From Candidatus Peregrinibacteria bacterium (GTDB taxonomy: Bacteria > Patescibacteriota > Gracilibacteria > UBA1369), in the NCBI GenBank assembly GCA_014729615.1, contig WJJQ01000017.1:1-26390 (forward strand): a DNA stretch of 26,390 nt. The letters are read 5' to 3'. The translations under genes were made by a program, and so were the position numbers. Shown one piece after another: positions 8,519 to 17,020 of the stretch. The notes beneath the pieces were generated by a model. That model saw only the letters and a list, made by a program, of their open reading frames with translations. It made no database searches and was not told the origin of the DNA. Numbering within the stretch: position 1 is the first letter of the stretch; each line of letters opens with the position of its first letter.

Positions 8519-10744
8519 TTAATTGCACTCCTTTCTGATTGAAATAGTACCTGTTTTATAAGTACAAAGAGAATTTGAACATGTTGATGGCGATTTTATT
8601 ACAGCCTGCAATCCGGCCGCGTTTGAAACACCGTAATTTTCAACATAAGCGATGCGGAATTCTTCCCAGTCAGTGCACCTTTTCTCAACCGGATTACTAT
8701 ATTCGTCAAAAAAAACGTTATAGTTATTATCTCTCAGACTATATTTAATCTTTTCCTTAAACAAACCTCCTTCTTTGCATACCTTGTACGTCCATTTTTG
8801 ATCATTGATTTGATATACATATAAGCAAAGTTCCGGTTCACCTTCCGCGTGAGAATTTGTTTTGCATGATTTTTGTGCTGACGCAAGATACTCGTCATCA
8901 CAATTTCCTATGCAAACAGGATCCCCGTTTTGCATTTCACAAGTCTGATGCTTAGAGCAATCGGATGTCTTTTGCCAAACGGACTGTTCAGTTGTGCCGT
9001 CGCAATCATTGTTGCGCCCACTGCAAAAAGTAGTAAGCCGGGCCTTCTGCGCGTTATCTCCGGCTTGTGTTCCTTCACAGCGGTAAACATAATCCTGATT
9101 GCAAGCATATCCTTCATCACGATAATTGCACCCATCGCAACACTTGCCCCGGTCACATTCACACTCAACCACCGGGGCGGGCGTCGGTTCAACAGGATCG
9201 GGCTCATCTGCCACCGGTTCAGGCTCCACCGAGGGTTCAACATCGGGTGGAACCGTCGGTTCAGGTGAAACATAAGGATCCTCATACTCACCTAAATCCG
9301 TTCCACCACCAACGGCGCACAATTGCTCTTCATTGGTCAGGCATTCGCCAATAGTCACACAAGATTTGTCCGGTCCAAAACAAAAAGCATCGTTATCACA
9401 TTGGACATTCCGGCACTGTTCGTAATTTGAACCAAATTTATGCGCATAACCGTAAGTAATCCACTTTGCAAACTCGGCTCTGGTTATTTCCCTTTCCGGA
9501 TAGAAGTGGTCCTTTTTTGCCACGAAGCCGCGAATCACTCCAAAATAAACGTATGGCGCGAACCAATCGTCCGATGGATTGACATCTTCGAAATCCGTGA
9601 CTAACGAAACCGCGTGAGTCACCGTCCCCAGCCAAAAATTATCATTGAAAACTTTGATAAAATCGGCAGGGTAAAAGGCTGTAACCACCATTTTCAATGC
9701 TTCAGCCCGATTTATTTGCTTGTCGGGACAATAATATAGGCCTCCTTCTTTGCAAGAATGCATTTTGTTTATTGCACTGGGTTTAGGTGGATAAACACCC
9801 ATAGTTTCCACATACGGAAAAATCCATTTGTCTTTTTCAACATCAAGGAATGATGCATTATCCGGCTTTACAGATTCGGCACCATATGCAATCTTGATCC
9901 ACTTGGCGGCCTGTGCCCTGGTAACGGGTTTATCCACTCCGAAAGTACCATCGAACAGACCGAAGGTGATTCCAATGTTGCGCATGTTATGGCAGCTATT
10001 ATAAGCCCATTCATACTCAACAAGTTTTTTGTCGCCATCGAGATCTGTGAACGTATCGTTGACAATTCCTTTCGGATCAAGGTTTTTCTCGAGCAATTTG
10101 TTTTGCCCGCTGGTGTATCCGTACCCGAAAAGCGCATAGCCGCCGGTTTTGATCGCATTGTTTAATTCATCAATGCTTTTCCATCGGCGTACACCCAAAT
10201 GCAAATGATCATTTGTGGAAACACCGGTACTGCCTTGTTCACCGATTTTGCCACCTTTTGCTATTTCATCGCAGGCTTCAACCTGTCTGCTGGTCCAATA
10301 GACTCCCTGATTCCAGGAATTATGCAGGTGATGATAATGAAAAGTAACTATCTCTTCCGAATATTTTGACGGCCGTGTGGCCACAATAACGGATTCACCC
10401 CATCCTCCCGCATAGGTGTCCGCATATGAAAGTATCACTTTTCCTTTTACCACCGATGAGATTGCCGGCCTGACACCGTCTGACGCGTTGGCGGCCAAAT
10501 CCCAGCCGGCGTGTCCGTATAAATATTGCCCTTGATAGTAAAAACCCTCTCCATGGGATGTATTGTATTTCTGCGTTTCTTTGGCAGATACCATGGGGGC
10601 GGCAATATCCAGATCGAACCTGCCGACCGGGATTTCTTTGAGCTTTAATTCCTGACATTTGCCACTGGGCGTGGCGGCTTGCACGAATCTAAGAGCAGAA
10701 AAAAAGCCCAACATGAAAAACACCCAAAAAACCAACTTGTACAT
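8519..10744 (-). CDS. Secreted M23 metallopeptidase with SLH repeats and Cys-rich C-terminus
   Basis: 741 residues. A signal peptide (about 1-23, ending FVQAA) is followed by an M23/LytM zinc peptidase domain with H78-x3-D82, the HYHHLH stretch (136-141) and H180-x-H182, so the catalytic set looks complete. Three S-layer-homology-like repeats follow (about 245-290, 295-358 and 385-432; VTRAQAAKW, INRAEALKM, ITRAEFAKW). Next come a short Cys cluster (444-476), a Pro/Glu/Val-rich linker (488-525) and a Cys-rich tail of about 20 cysteines (528-741). It is predicted to cut peptidoglycan cross-links while tethered to the cell surface. A strong AGGAG lies 7 nt before ATG. It is the second gene after the lipoprotein, with a 16-nt gap. 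Confidence 0.88.
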   Translation of the reverse strand: MYKLVFWVFFMLGFFSALRFVQAATPSGKCQELKLKEIPVGRFDLDIAAPMVSAKETQKYNTSHGEGFYYQGQYLYGHAGWDLAANASDGVRPAISSVVKGKVILSYADTYAGGWGESVIVATRPSKYSEEIVTFHYHHLHNSWNQGVYWTSRQVEACDEIAKGGKIGEQGSTGVSTNDHLHLGVRRWKSIDELNNAIKTGGYALFGYGYTSGQNKLLEKNLDPKGIVNDTFTDLDGDKKLVEYEWAYNSCHNMRNIGITFGLFDGTFGVDKPVTRAQAAKWIKIAYGAESVKPDNASFLDVEKDKWIFPYVETMGVYPPKPSAINKMHSCKEGGLYYCPDKQINRAEALKMVVTAFYPADFIKVFNDNFWLGTVTHAVSLVTDFEDVNPSDDWFAPYVYFGVIRGFVAKKDHFYPEREITRAEFAKWITYGYAHKFGSNYEQCRNVQCDNDAFCFGPDKSCVTIGECLTNEEQLCAVGGGTDLGEYEDPYVSPEPTVPPDVEPSVEPEPVADEPDPVEPTPAPVVECECDRGKCCDGCNYRDEGYACNQDYVYRCEGTQAGDNAQKARLTTFCSGRNNDCDGTTEQSVWQKTSDCSKHQTCEMQNGDPVCIGNCDDEYLASAQKSCKTNSHAEGEPELCLYVYQINDQKWTYKVCKEGGLFKEKIKYSLRDNNYNVFFDEYSNPVEKRCTDWEEFRIAYVENYGVSNAAGLQAVIKSPSTCSNSLCTYKTGTISIRKECN

Positions 10745-10760
10745 TTTGATTCTCCTTTCC

Positions 10761-11198
10761 TCAGATTGAATTTATCAAACCATCGTCGTCGCGAAGGTCC
10801 TGATAAATCGTGCCGGTTTTGACTGTATCCCCGTTTTTGTAAGCAAAGTGTGTGGTTTTGGCGTCCGCCAGAAATGAATCCTGCCAAATCGCCATGTATA
10901 CCACCGTTCCGTCACCCTTTTTCCCGGTTGCAAATTCCGCGGCGCAATTGGCGCAGGTTTGCTTTTTTTCAAGAATAAAGGCTTCAATGTATTCTAGGGC
11001 GCTTTGTTCGCTTGCAGAAAAAGTCTTTTGATAGTCAACTTTCTGACTTTCGCGGGCATATTCTTGATTTTCCGATATTTCGGGCAACTTGTTGACTGTA
11101 GCGTCGTCAACTGGGTCAACCTTACTTAATTCATTATCACACGCTACGAGAGTTGTAATAATAATGGCCGATAAAACGGCTTTAGGTAAAATGTTCAT
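10761..11198 (-). CDS. Putative small lipoprotein
   Basis: 145 residues. The N-terminal signal ends in the lipobox LVAC, with the lipidated cysteine at about residue 20. The mature part has no recognised domain. It contains CANCAAEFATG (a CxxC pair) and a later stretch of alternating strands ending in DLRDDDGLINSI. AAGGAG sits 5 nt before ATG, a clear SD. It is cotranscribed with the M23 gene, which suggests a shared surface role. A short inverted repeat (CTTTAC/GTAAAG, 11223-11239) lies in its upstream region. Confidence 0.7.
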   Translation of the reverse strand: MNILPKAVLSAIIITTLVACDNELSKVDPVDDATVNKLPEISENQEYARESQKVDYQKTFSASEQSALEYIEAFILEKKQTCANCAAEFATGKKGDGTVVYMAIWQDSFLADAKTTHFAYKNGDTVKTGTIYQDLRDDDGLINSI

Positions 11199-11267
11199 AT
11201 ATTCTCCTTGTTAATGGACTTACTTTACAATCAGTAAAGCCAGGCCAATATAACAATACCATATTAA

Positions 11268-11287
11268 AATAATCTAAAGCGATTATT
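11268..11287 (-). terminator. Terminator of the Clp gene
   Basis: AATAATC/GATTATT, a 7-bp perfect stem with a 6-nt loop, 4 nt past the Clp stop codon. It is followed on the minus strand by an AT-rich run (TTAATAT). Confidence 0.55.
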
Positions 11288-11291
11288 AATT

Positions 11292-13817
11292 CTAAATAAA
11301 ACTGATTTTTTTGCTTTTTTTATCGTATTTTACCTGCACTTTTTGCCCTTCTTTAATATCCCCTTTCAGCATTGCTCTGGCTAAATTGTTTTCAATTTCA
11401 GTCTTAATTTTGCGCTTTAATTCACGCGCGCCATACTCGGGCATGTATCCGATTTCCGCAAGATATTCAATTACACTTTCATCAAATTTTAAATGGATGT
11501 CTTGCCCGGCGGCGGTTTGCGCAAGTCTGTCCAATTGCAAGCTGACAATTTTTTTTATGTCTTTTTTTGACAGGGATTTGAACAAGATTATATCGTCCAC
11601 TCTGTTTAAAAATTCCGGTCTGAAAAAGCCTCGCAGTAAGTTTAACAATTCATTTTTTAATTTCGGATAATCTTTTTTATCTTTCGCGGGAGCCTGATGA
11701 TTTTTTTGAATCAGATCGGAACCAAGGTTGCTGGTCGCAATAATGATTGTATTTGTAAAATCCACGCTTCGACCTTTGCCATCGGTTAAACGACCTTCAT
11801 CAAAAACCTGTAGCAAAATATTAAAAACATCGGGATGAGCTTTTTCAATTTCATCCAGGAGAATAACGCTGTATGGTCGGCGTCTTATTTTTTCGGTCAG
11901 CTGACCGCCTTCATCGTAACCAATGTATCCCGGTGGAGCACCTATTAATCTGGCTACGGCATGTTTTTCCATGTATTCGGACATGTCGATTCGCGTAATG
12001 GCGTCTTCACTACCAAAGACCATCCACGATAATGCCTTTACCATTTCGGTTTTACCCACACCGGTCGGTCCTATAAACATAAATGTTGCCAGCGGTCGGT
12101 TTGGAGCGTTCAACCCCGCTCTGGAAACTCTAACGGCATTTGAAACCGCTTCAATGGCTTCTTCCTGACTGATGATTCTTTCTTTAAACAATTCTTCCAT
12201 TTTCAACAGTTTTTCTTTTTCTTCCTGAGTTAATTCGCTAACGGGGATTCCGGTCATTTTAGAAATAATTTCAGCAATATTTTTTATATCAACTTCGGGT
12301 GAAGATGAGCCTTTTTGAACTTTCCATTTAGATTCGATTTCATTTTTACGCTCATTAAGTTGTTCTATTTTTTTGTTCATGACCTTTGCTTTACTGTCAT
12401 TCTTATGAGCTTCCGCGTATTCTCTTTCTCTTGAAAGCTTCATTAATTCGGAATTTATTTCTTCCATTTCTTTTGTTTTGGACATGCTTTTTATTCTGAC
12501 TCGCGAAGCCGCCTGATCCACCAAATCAATCGCTTTATCGGGCAAAAATCTGTTTTGTATATATCTTGTTGAAAGGTCTACGGCAGCTTCCAAGGCTTCA
12601 TCTGTAATTTTAACTTTATGATGCGCTTCATATTTACTGCGAAGCCCTCTTAAAATTTCAAGCGCCTGTTCCGCCGTTGGCTCCGAGACGAAGACAGGTT
12701 GAAAGCGCCTTTCCAAAGCCGCATCTTTTTCAATATGTTTTTGATACTCGTTTAAAGTTGTGGCTCCAATAAGGTGTAATTCGCCTCTGCTAAGCGCGGG
12801 TTTCATAACATTGGAAATCGACAATCCCCCTTCGCCGCTTGTACTGCCGGCTCCTACAATTGTATGAAGTTCATCGATGAAAATGATCAAATTGTCTTTA
12901 TGCTCTTTGATCTCTTTGATCAAATTTTTTATTCGCTCTTCGAATTCACCACGATACTGAGTACCCGCAATTAAGGCATTCACATCAAGTTCCACTACAC
13001 GTTTGTTTTGCAGTGTTTCCGGCACATCGCCACTAACGACTCGTTGCGCAAGCCCTTCTACTATAGCCGTTTTTCCAACTCCGGGCTCACCTATTAAAAC
13101 CGGATTATTTTTTGACCTGCGAGAAACTATTTCTATAGTGGTTTCAATTTCTTCCGCTCGTCCAATTACAGGGTCCAGCTTGCCGTTTTTTGCTTCCTCG
13201 CTTAAATCACGTGAATATTCATCTAAGATCGGTGTGTCAGACTTTTTATTCCCGCCAAGATCTTTTGCCGAACTTTTCTTAAAAAAATGCTTGGCCAAAT
13301 CATCGGCGGATAAACCGTTTTTCCTTAAAATGTCTCCGCCCAGACCATCCTCTTCTTGTATGAGAGCAAGGAGCAAATGTTCCGGCCCAACGTAACTGTG
13401 ACCGGCTTTCAAGGCAATTTGCAAAGCTTCATCTAAAATACTTTTGACACGGGGCGCCACGGCCAGTTGCTGTAAATTTTTGTGTGTATCTTTAGGAGCG
13501 TTGTAATCAATATAACCTTTAATATCATCTTCTTTAACCTTGCTGGTAATGGCTTTTTTTGCCGTTTCATTATTTAAAAGGGCATAAAGCAAATGCTCGG
13601 TGTCAATTTCTTTGCGCCCGAATTGGTTTGTAGCAATTTGCGCGGCATTGCGTATTACCAGGCGTGCTTCATCTGTCAGGTAATTATCAATGTTGATTGC
13701 TTGTTCCCTTTTTTGGGACTCAGGATTCATTGCTCTTCGTTGCATATTTTCAAAATCCTTAAAAAAGGAATCGAAAAAATCGTCATATAGTTTAATTGTT
13801 CTTCTTGGTATTAACAT
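11292..13817 (-). CDS. clpC: Clp/Hsp100 AAA+ ATPase, ClpC-like architecture
   Basis: 841 residues with a Clp N-terminal repeat domain (about 45-190), AAA+ domain 1 (Walker A with K249), a short middle coiled coil of roughly 55-60 residues, and AAA+ domain 2 (Walker A with K589; Walker B VILLDEIEKAH). It unfolds or disaggregates proteins using ATP. The short middle domain is of ClpC type. However, the D2 segment after TSNLGSDLIQ lacks the [VIL]GF loop that docks ClpP, and its wording resembles ClpB. It could therefore act without ClpP. It is regulated by a perfect CIRCE operator, so it should be heat-inducible through HrcA. It is a single-gene unit. Confidence 0.92.
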   Translation of the reverse strand: MLIPRRTIKLYDDFFDSFFKDFENMQRRAMNPESQKREQAINIDNYLTDEARLVIRNAAQIATNQFGRKEIDTEHLLYALLNNETAKKAITSKVKEDDIKGYIDYNAPKDTHKNLQQLAVAPRVKSILDEALQIALKAGHSYVGPEHLLLALIQEEDGLGGDILRKNGLSADDLAKHFFKKSSAKDLGGNKKSDTPILDEYSRDLSEEAKNGKLDPVIGRAEEIETTIEIVSRRSKNNPVLIGEPGVGKTAIVEGLAQRVVSGDVPETLQNKRVVELDVNALIAGTQYRGEFEERIKNLIKEIKEHKDNLIIFIDELHTIVGAGSTSGEGGLSISNVMKPALSRGELHLIGATTLNEYQKHIEKDAALERRFQPVFVSEPTAEQALEILRGLRSKYEAHHKVKITDEALEAAVDLSTRYIQNRFLPDKAIDLVDQAASRVRIKSMSKTKEMEEINSELMKLSREREYAEAHKNDSKAKVMNKKIEQLNERKNEIESKWKVQKGSSSPEVDIKNIAEIISKMTGIPVSELTQEEKEKLLKMEELFKERIISQEEAIEAVSNAVRVSRAGLNAPNRPLATFMFIGPTGVGKTEMVKALSWMVFGSEDAITRIDMSEYMEKHAVARLIGAPPGYIGYDEGGQLTEKIRRRPYSVILLDEIEKAHPDVFNILLQVFDEGRLTDGKGRSVDFTNTIIIATSNLGSDLIQKNHQAPAKDKKDYPKLKNELLNLLRGFFRPEFLNRVDDIILFKSLSKKDIKKIVSLQLDRLAQTAAGQDIHLKFDESVIEYLAEIGYMPEYGARELKRKIKTEIENNLARAMLKGDIKEGQKVQVKYDKKSKKISFI

Positions 13818-13837
13818 AAGCCAATTTTGTTAAATAA

Positions 13838-13864
13838 TTAGCACTCTGTATTATAGAGTGCTAA
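13838..13864. promoter_or_regulatory. CIRCE operator (HrcA binding site)
   Basis: TTAGCACTC-N9-GAGTGCTAA, a perfect match to the CIRCE consensus, 20 nt before the clpC start. HrcA represses heat-shock genes through this site (established). The site lies between the divergent clpC and 13949 genes. Confidence 0.96.
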
Positions 13865-13879
13865 TTCGCTTATAGTCAA
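13850..13879 (-). promoter_or_regulatory. clpC promoter embedded in CIRCE
   Basis: On the minus strand: TTGACT, 18-nt spacer, TATAAT. The -10 box sits inside the 9-nt spacer of CIRCE, so a bound HrcA would block RNA polymerase directly. The leader is about 26 nt. Confidence 0.85.
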
Positions 13880-13895
13880 TATTTTTTATTAAAAT

Positions 13896-13924
13896 TTGCT
13901 TAAAAAACCAAATAGTTCTAGAAT
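13896..13924 (+). promoter_or_regulatory. Promoter of the divergent membrane-protein operon
   Basis: TTGCTT, 17-nt spacer, TAGAAT. Its predicted start (about 13931) falls after the first possible ATG (13928), so the ATG at 13949 is the better translation start. Confidence 0.55.
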
Positions 13925-13948
13925 TCCATGGAAGTAATCACCAATCAT

Positions 13949-14911
13949 ATGCTTAAAAAAGCCAACGAATACTTACAACACCCATTAGCAATTGCGGTAT
14001 TATTATTTATAATGATTATAAGTCTTGCTGCCGCGCTTTCCGCAATGCCGTTTGAGCGTAAAGTTTATGAACGACCCGATCATGAATTTATTCCCGAGTA
14101 TATTAAACGGGCAAATCAAGTAAGAAACGGTCAACAAAAGGCATCTGTAACTATTCTTGATCCAAACGAAACTGCCGCCACGTCTAATGACGAAGCAGAG
14201 GTTAATCCATATGAAACCGCATTACCCGCATCTGAACGGGTGCGGTTTAGAATCGACTTGTTCCAAAAACTGGCTACACAACCTTTAAAATTCAATTTAT
14301 TTGATGAAGCGGGCAATGAACTTACAGCCAACGACCTTGAAACATTAAAGGGGGAAAAACTGCATATGTATTTAATTCATGCTGATTATGACCGGTTCCT
14401 ACATTTAATACCAAATTATTCGGGAGGCGTCTGGAATGTTAACGCTTACATGCCTACTGAAGGAACGTATAGTGCGTTTTTGGTTTTTGATCCCATTAAA
14501 GGAGATAAAGAAATATTAAAAAAAGATTTAGTCGTCCGTGAAGCGACAAAGACCGAGTCAGTGGAAAGACCCGCGGTCACAACGGATTTATTCGTTCAAG
14601 AAGGGCCAATTTCCGCTCAACTTGATGTTAAGAATTTCGATGATTATATGGGCATGCTGTTTGATGTAAAACGTAATGATGATCCCGCGGTAATTGAACC
14701 TCATTTTGAAACGCTGGGGCAAATTACATTGTTCAGACATGACGACCCGGGGCAAATATTAATACTGGATGCCAACGCTTCCACCAATGAGAATGACGGT
14801 AAAGTTGCTTTTTCATCAGCGCACTTGCCGAAAGGAATGCAAACCGCTTTCTTTGAATTCAAAACCGGGAACCGCGTTTATATTTTTCCTTTCACATTTG
14901 ATCTTAAATAA
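13949..14911 (+). CDS. Membrane-anchored protein with two beta-sandwich-like domains
   Basis: 320 residues from ATG 13949 (327 from ATG 13928). One N-terminal membrane helix (HPLAIAVLLFIMIISLAAAL) is followed by an extracytoplasmic region. The part around KLHMYLIHADYDRFLHLIPN..GVWNVNAYMPTEGTYSAFLVFDP resembles the periplasmic domain that accompanies copper or FixH/YtkA-type proteins. A second, weaker copy follows (ITLFRHDDPGQILIL to NRVYIFPFTFDL). Most histidines expected at such metal sites are absent, so metal binding is doubtful. It is followed after 5 nt by a multi-helix protein, probably a functional pair. The family call is from pattern memory only. Confidence 0.7.
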   Translation: MLKKANEYLQHPLAIAVLLFIMIISLAAALSAMPFERKVYERPDHEFIPEYIKRANQVRNGQQKASVTILDPNETAATSNDEAEVNPYETALPASERVRFRIDLFQKLATQPLKFNLFDEAGNELTANDLETLKGEKLHMYLIHADYDRFLHLIPNYSGGVWNVNAYMPTEGTYSAFLVFDPIKGDKEILKKDLVVREATKTESVERPAVTTDLFVQEGPISAQLDVKNFDDYMGMLFDVKRNDDPAVIEPHFETLGQITLFRHDDPGQILILDANASTNENDGKVAFSSAHLPKGMQTAFFEFKTGNRVYIFPFTFDLK

Positions 14912-14916
14912 TATTC

Positions 14917-15678
14917 ATGGGCTTTTTAATTGCGTCGTCAATTAGCGGTTTACTAATGATAATTGCCGTTTTGGCAGTAAAACGTATAGCTGCAAAAAAG
15001 CTTGGTTTAACCGGAAAAATATTTTGGAAAGCCGGGCTTACATACCTGCTATTTTTGTTTTTTTCGTTTTCCGTTCTGGATGGTTTAATGTCATATTGGC
15101 CCGAGTATGAAAATGCATCCTTGGTTATGCAGGCGGTTGTCGCCGGTCTGGGAGCGGGCGTTATTTTAGAACTGGGCAGATTCATTGTGTTGGACAAACT
15201 TTTTAAAAAGGTCAGGACTTTCAATGACGCCATAAATTTTGGCATAGGCTGGAGCGGACTTGCTACGCTCCTTTTGGGATTTATCTTGATAGCAGGGTCC
15301 ATTTCAACATATTGGATTTATAATACACCCGATTTGTCGGTAATTGCTCCCGATGCCGGACCCGAGCAAATCGAACAACTGGAAAAGTATAAAGAATTGG
15401 CTGAAACCGCTTATAATGAATCATGGCTAAACGGGCTCAATCCATTAGTTGAAAGAGCTTCTATATTGTTTTTGGATGTTTTTTTAACAATGTTTATTGT
15501 ACTTGGAATTAAGTTTGGAAGGAACTATTTTACATGGGGAGCCGTGCTGATCCATTCAGCGGTTATTTTCGTTTTGGCAGTCGCAAGTTCATACGGCCCT
15601 TTCTTAATAATACCTCTTTGGATTTTATTTGGAATTCTATTTGGAGTTTACGCGAAAAAACTAAAGGTGGTGTTCTAG
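14917..15678 (+). CDS. Polytopic membrane protein, possibly YhfC-like
   Basis: 253 residues with about seven hydrophobic segments. The stretch LGAGVILELGRFIVLDKLF followed by FNDAINFGIGWSGLATLLLG lines up in pattern with YhfC-family putative intramembrane metalloproteases (EE.GR, then GxGHGGxE). The second Glu-type and His positions are replaced here (LELGR, GWSG), so if related it is probably not catalytic. A later IHSAV may match a conserved His region. It ends 18 nt into the convergent rnc gene. Protein expression is likely; the family is uncertain. Confidence 0.7.
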   Translation: MGFLIASSISGLLMIIAVLAVKRIAAKKLGLTGKIFWKAGLTYLLFLFFSFSVLDGLMSYWPEYENASLVMQAVVAGLGAGVILELGRFIVLDKLFKKVRTFNDAINFGIGWSGLATLLLGFILIAGSISTYWIYNTPDLSVIAPDAGPEQIEQLEKYKELAETAYNESWLNGLNPLVERASILFLDVFLTMFIVLGIKFGRNYFTWGAVLIHSAVIFVLAVASSYGPFLIIPLWILFGILFGVYAKKLKVVF

Positions 15679-16383
15679 AGTAATGCTTTCCCATTTTTTT
15701 GCCTTTAATGCATTTTCGGCAGCGTCTTGTTCAGCTTTTTGTTTGCTGGACCCTGCTCCCTCGGCAACCAGTTGATCGTTTAAAAAAGCTCCCATAGTGA
15801 AAACTTTATCGTGATCGGGACCGTCTTCCTTAATTAATTTATATTCGGGCGTAACCATTTCCACTTCTTGTGCAATTTCCTGCAGTCTTGATTTTGCGTC
15901 AATATGCAAACCTTTATCTAATATTCCGGATAATTTCGCAACTATATGAGTATCGATAAATTTGTGGGCGGTTTTGTATCCTTGATCTATATAAATCGCG
16001 CCAATAAAAGCTTCCAAAGTGTTGGCCAAAATGTAGCTTTTCCTTCTTCCGCCTGATTTTTCCTCACCTCTGCTTAAATATAAGTATTTCCCCAACTCTA
16101 GCTGTTCCGCAATTTCAGCCAAATGCTTTCCCTGCACAAGAGCCGATCGCCAATTGGTTAAAATTCCCTCCCCTTTTTCGGGATAAGTCTTATACAAATA
16201 CTCGGTTACTACAAGTTCCAGCACAGCGTCTCCTAAAAATTCAAGTCGCTCATTGTGTGTATTTTTATCGTCGGATTTTTCGTTAACATATGATTTATGA
16301 ACGAACGCTACATCTAAGATAGCTTTATCATTAAAGTCTATCGCGACAGTTTCTTCCAGGTTTTGATATCTATTCTTTTTCAT
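15661..16383 (-). CDS. rnc: Ribonuclease III
   Basis: 240 residues from ATG 16383. The catalytic signature NERLEFLGDAVLELV (44 onward) and the second acidic site LANTLEAFIGAIY are intact. A C-terminal double-stranded-RNA-binding domain follows (about 162-235; GAGSSKQKAEQDAAENAL). It processes rRNA precursors and other structured RNAs. The longer reading from 16431 adds an N-terminal extension unlike the family and lies inside nusB, so it is rejected. ATG 16383 overlaps the nusB end by 14 nt. Confidence 0.95.
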   Translation of the reverse strand: MKKNRYQNLEETVAIDFNDKAILDVAFVHKSYVNEKSDDKNTHNERLEFLGDAVLELVVTEYLYKTYPEKGEGILTNWRSALVQGKHLAEIAEQLELGKYLYLSRGEEKSGGRRKSYILANTLEAFIGAIYIDQGYKTAHKFIDTHIVAKLSGILDKGLHIDAKSRLQEIAQEVEMVTPEYKLIKEDGPDHDKVFTMGAFLNDQLVAEGAGSSKQKAEQDAAENALKAKKWESITLEHHL

Positions 16384-16804
16384 TTTCAGAGTCGGGCTTA
16401 TATTTATGCATAATAGAACTAAGAACTCCATTTACAAATTTTGGAGAATTCATGTCTCCGTAACTTTTGGCAATTTCCACTCCCTCGTTAATAGCGACTA
16501 TAGGAGGCACATCGTCCGAATACATGATTTCGTATATTCCTATTTCAAGAATGGCTCTGTCCACGGGGGCGATTCTTTCTATCGGCCATTCGGGAGCGTG
16601 CTCCTGCATTACTTTAAAAATTTCATCTCTATAAGTAACAACCCCTTCAAGAAGTGAATGAGCAAATTCGGTTTCCTTTAATTTTTCAGAAAACTCGTCA
16701 ATGCATTTTTTTAGCATTTCTTCGACATCAACCTCGTCACGAAATTCATATGCAAACAGTGTCTGCATTACGGCAATTCTCGCTAAGTGTCTGTATGATG
16801 CCAT
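16370..16804 (-). CDS. nusB: Transcription antitermination factor NusB
   Basis: 144 residues, normal length and all helical. Family features are ARIAVMQTLFAYEF at the start, PVDRAILEIGIYEIMY in the middle, and AINEGVEIAKSYGDMNSPKFVNGVL near the end. It binds boxA RNA with S10 during rRNA transcription. It lies between rpmF and rnc in a ribosome-related operon, which supports the call. Confidence 0.96.
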   Translation of the reverse strand: MASYRHLARIAVMQTLFAYEFRDEVDVEEMLKKCIDEFSEKLKETEFAHSLLEGVVTYRDEIFKVMQEHAPEWPIERIAPVDRAILEIGIYEIMYSDDVPPIVAINEGVEIAKSYGDMNSPKFVNGVLSSIMHKYKPDSENEKE

Positions 16805-16818
16805 TTGTCAATTTTGAC

Positions 16819-17019
16819 TTACGCTTTTACCTTGTTGATTTTTTCAACAGCTTTTGCTTTGTTATCCTCTTTTTGGATATCTTCAGCTTTTTTAAAAGTG
16901 TGCTTTGCTCCGTCTACGATTCCCTGCAGTTTTTTAATCTTTTTAGCCGCATAACTGGCATAGCGGGATCTTGTTCGCGCTTTGGGAGCTTTCCATTTTT
17001 GTACCGGTCTTTTTGCCAT
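16819..17019 (-). CDS. rpmF: Large-subunit ribosomal protein bL32 (divergent)
   Basis: 66 residues and very basic. The N-terminal APKARTRSRYASYAAKK fits the bL32 pattern (SKSRTRxRRxH..). The position directly after the DUF177 gene, with a 1-nt gap, is the classic yceD-rpmF order. It lacks the zinc-binding cysteines found in some bL32 and has a long Lys-rich tail. The symbol rests mainly on synteny plus the short motif. Confidence 0.82.
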   Translation of the reverse strand: MAKRPVQKWKAPKARTRSRYASYAAKKIKKLQGIVDGAKHTFKKAEDIQKEDNKAKAVEKINKVKA

Positions 17020-17020
17020 A

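Noticed and set aside
8930..9354. Plus-strand frames opposite the M23 gene
   Set aside because: They lie antisense to the Pro/Glu- and Cys-rich region of a clear coding gene, with no start signal and no family pattern.
15661..16431. Longer RNase III starting at 16431
   Set aside because: The extra 16 residues read antisense to nothing but inside nusB and do not resemble RNase III; ATG 16383 gives the normal N-terminus.
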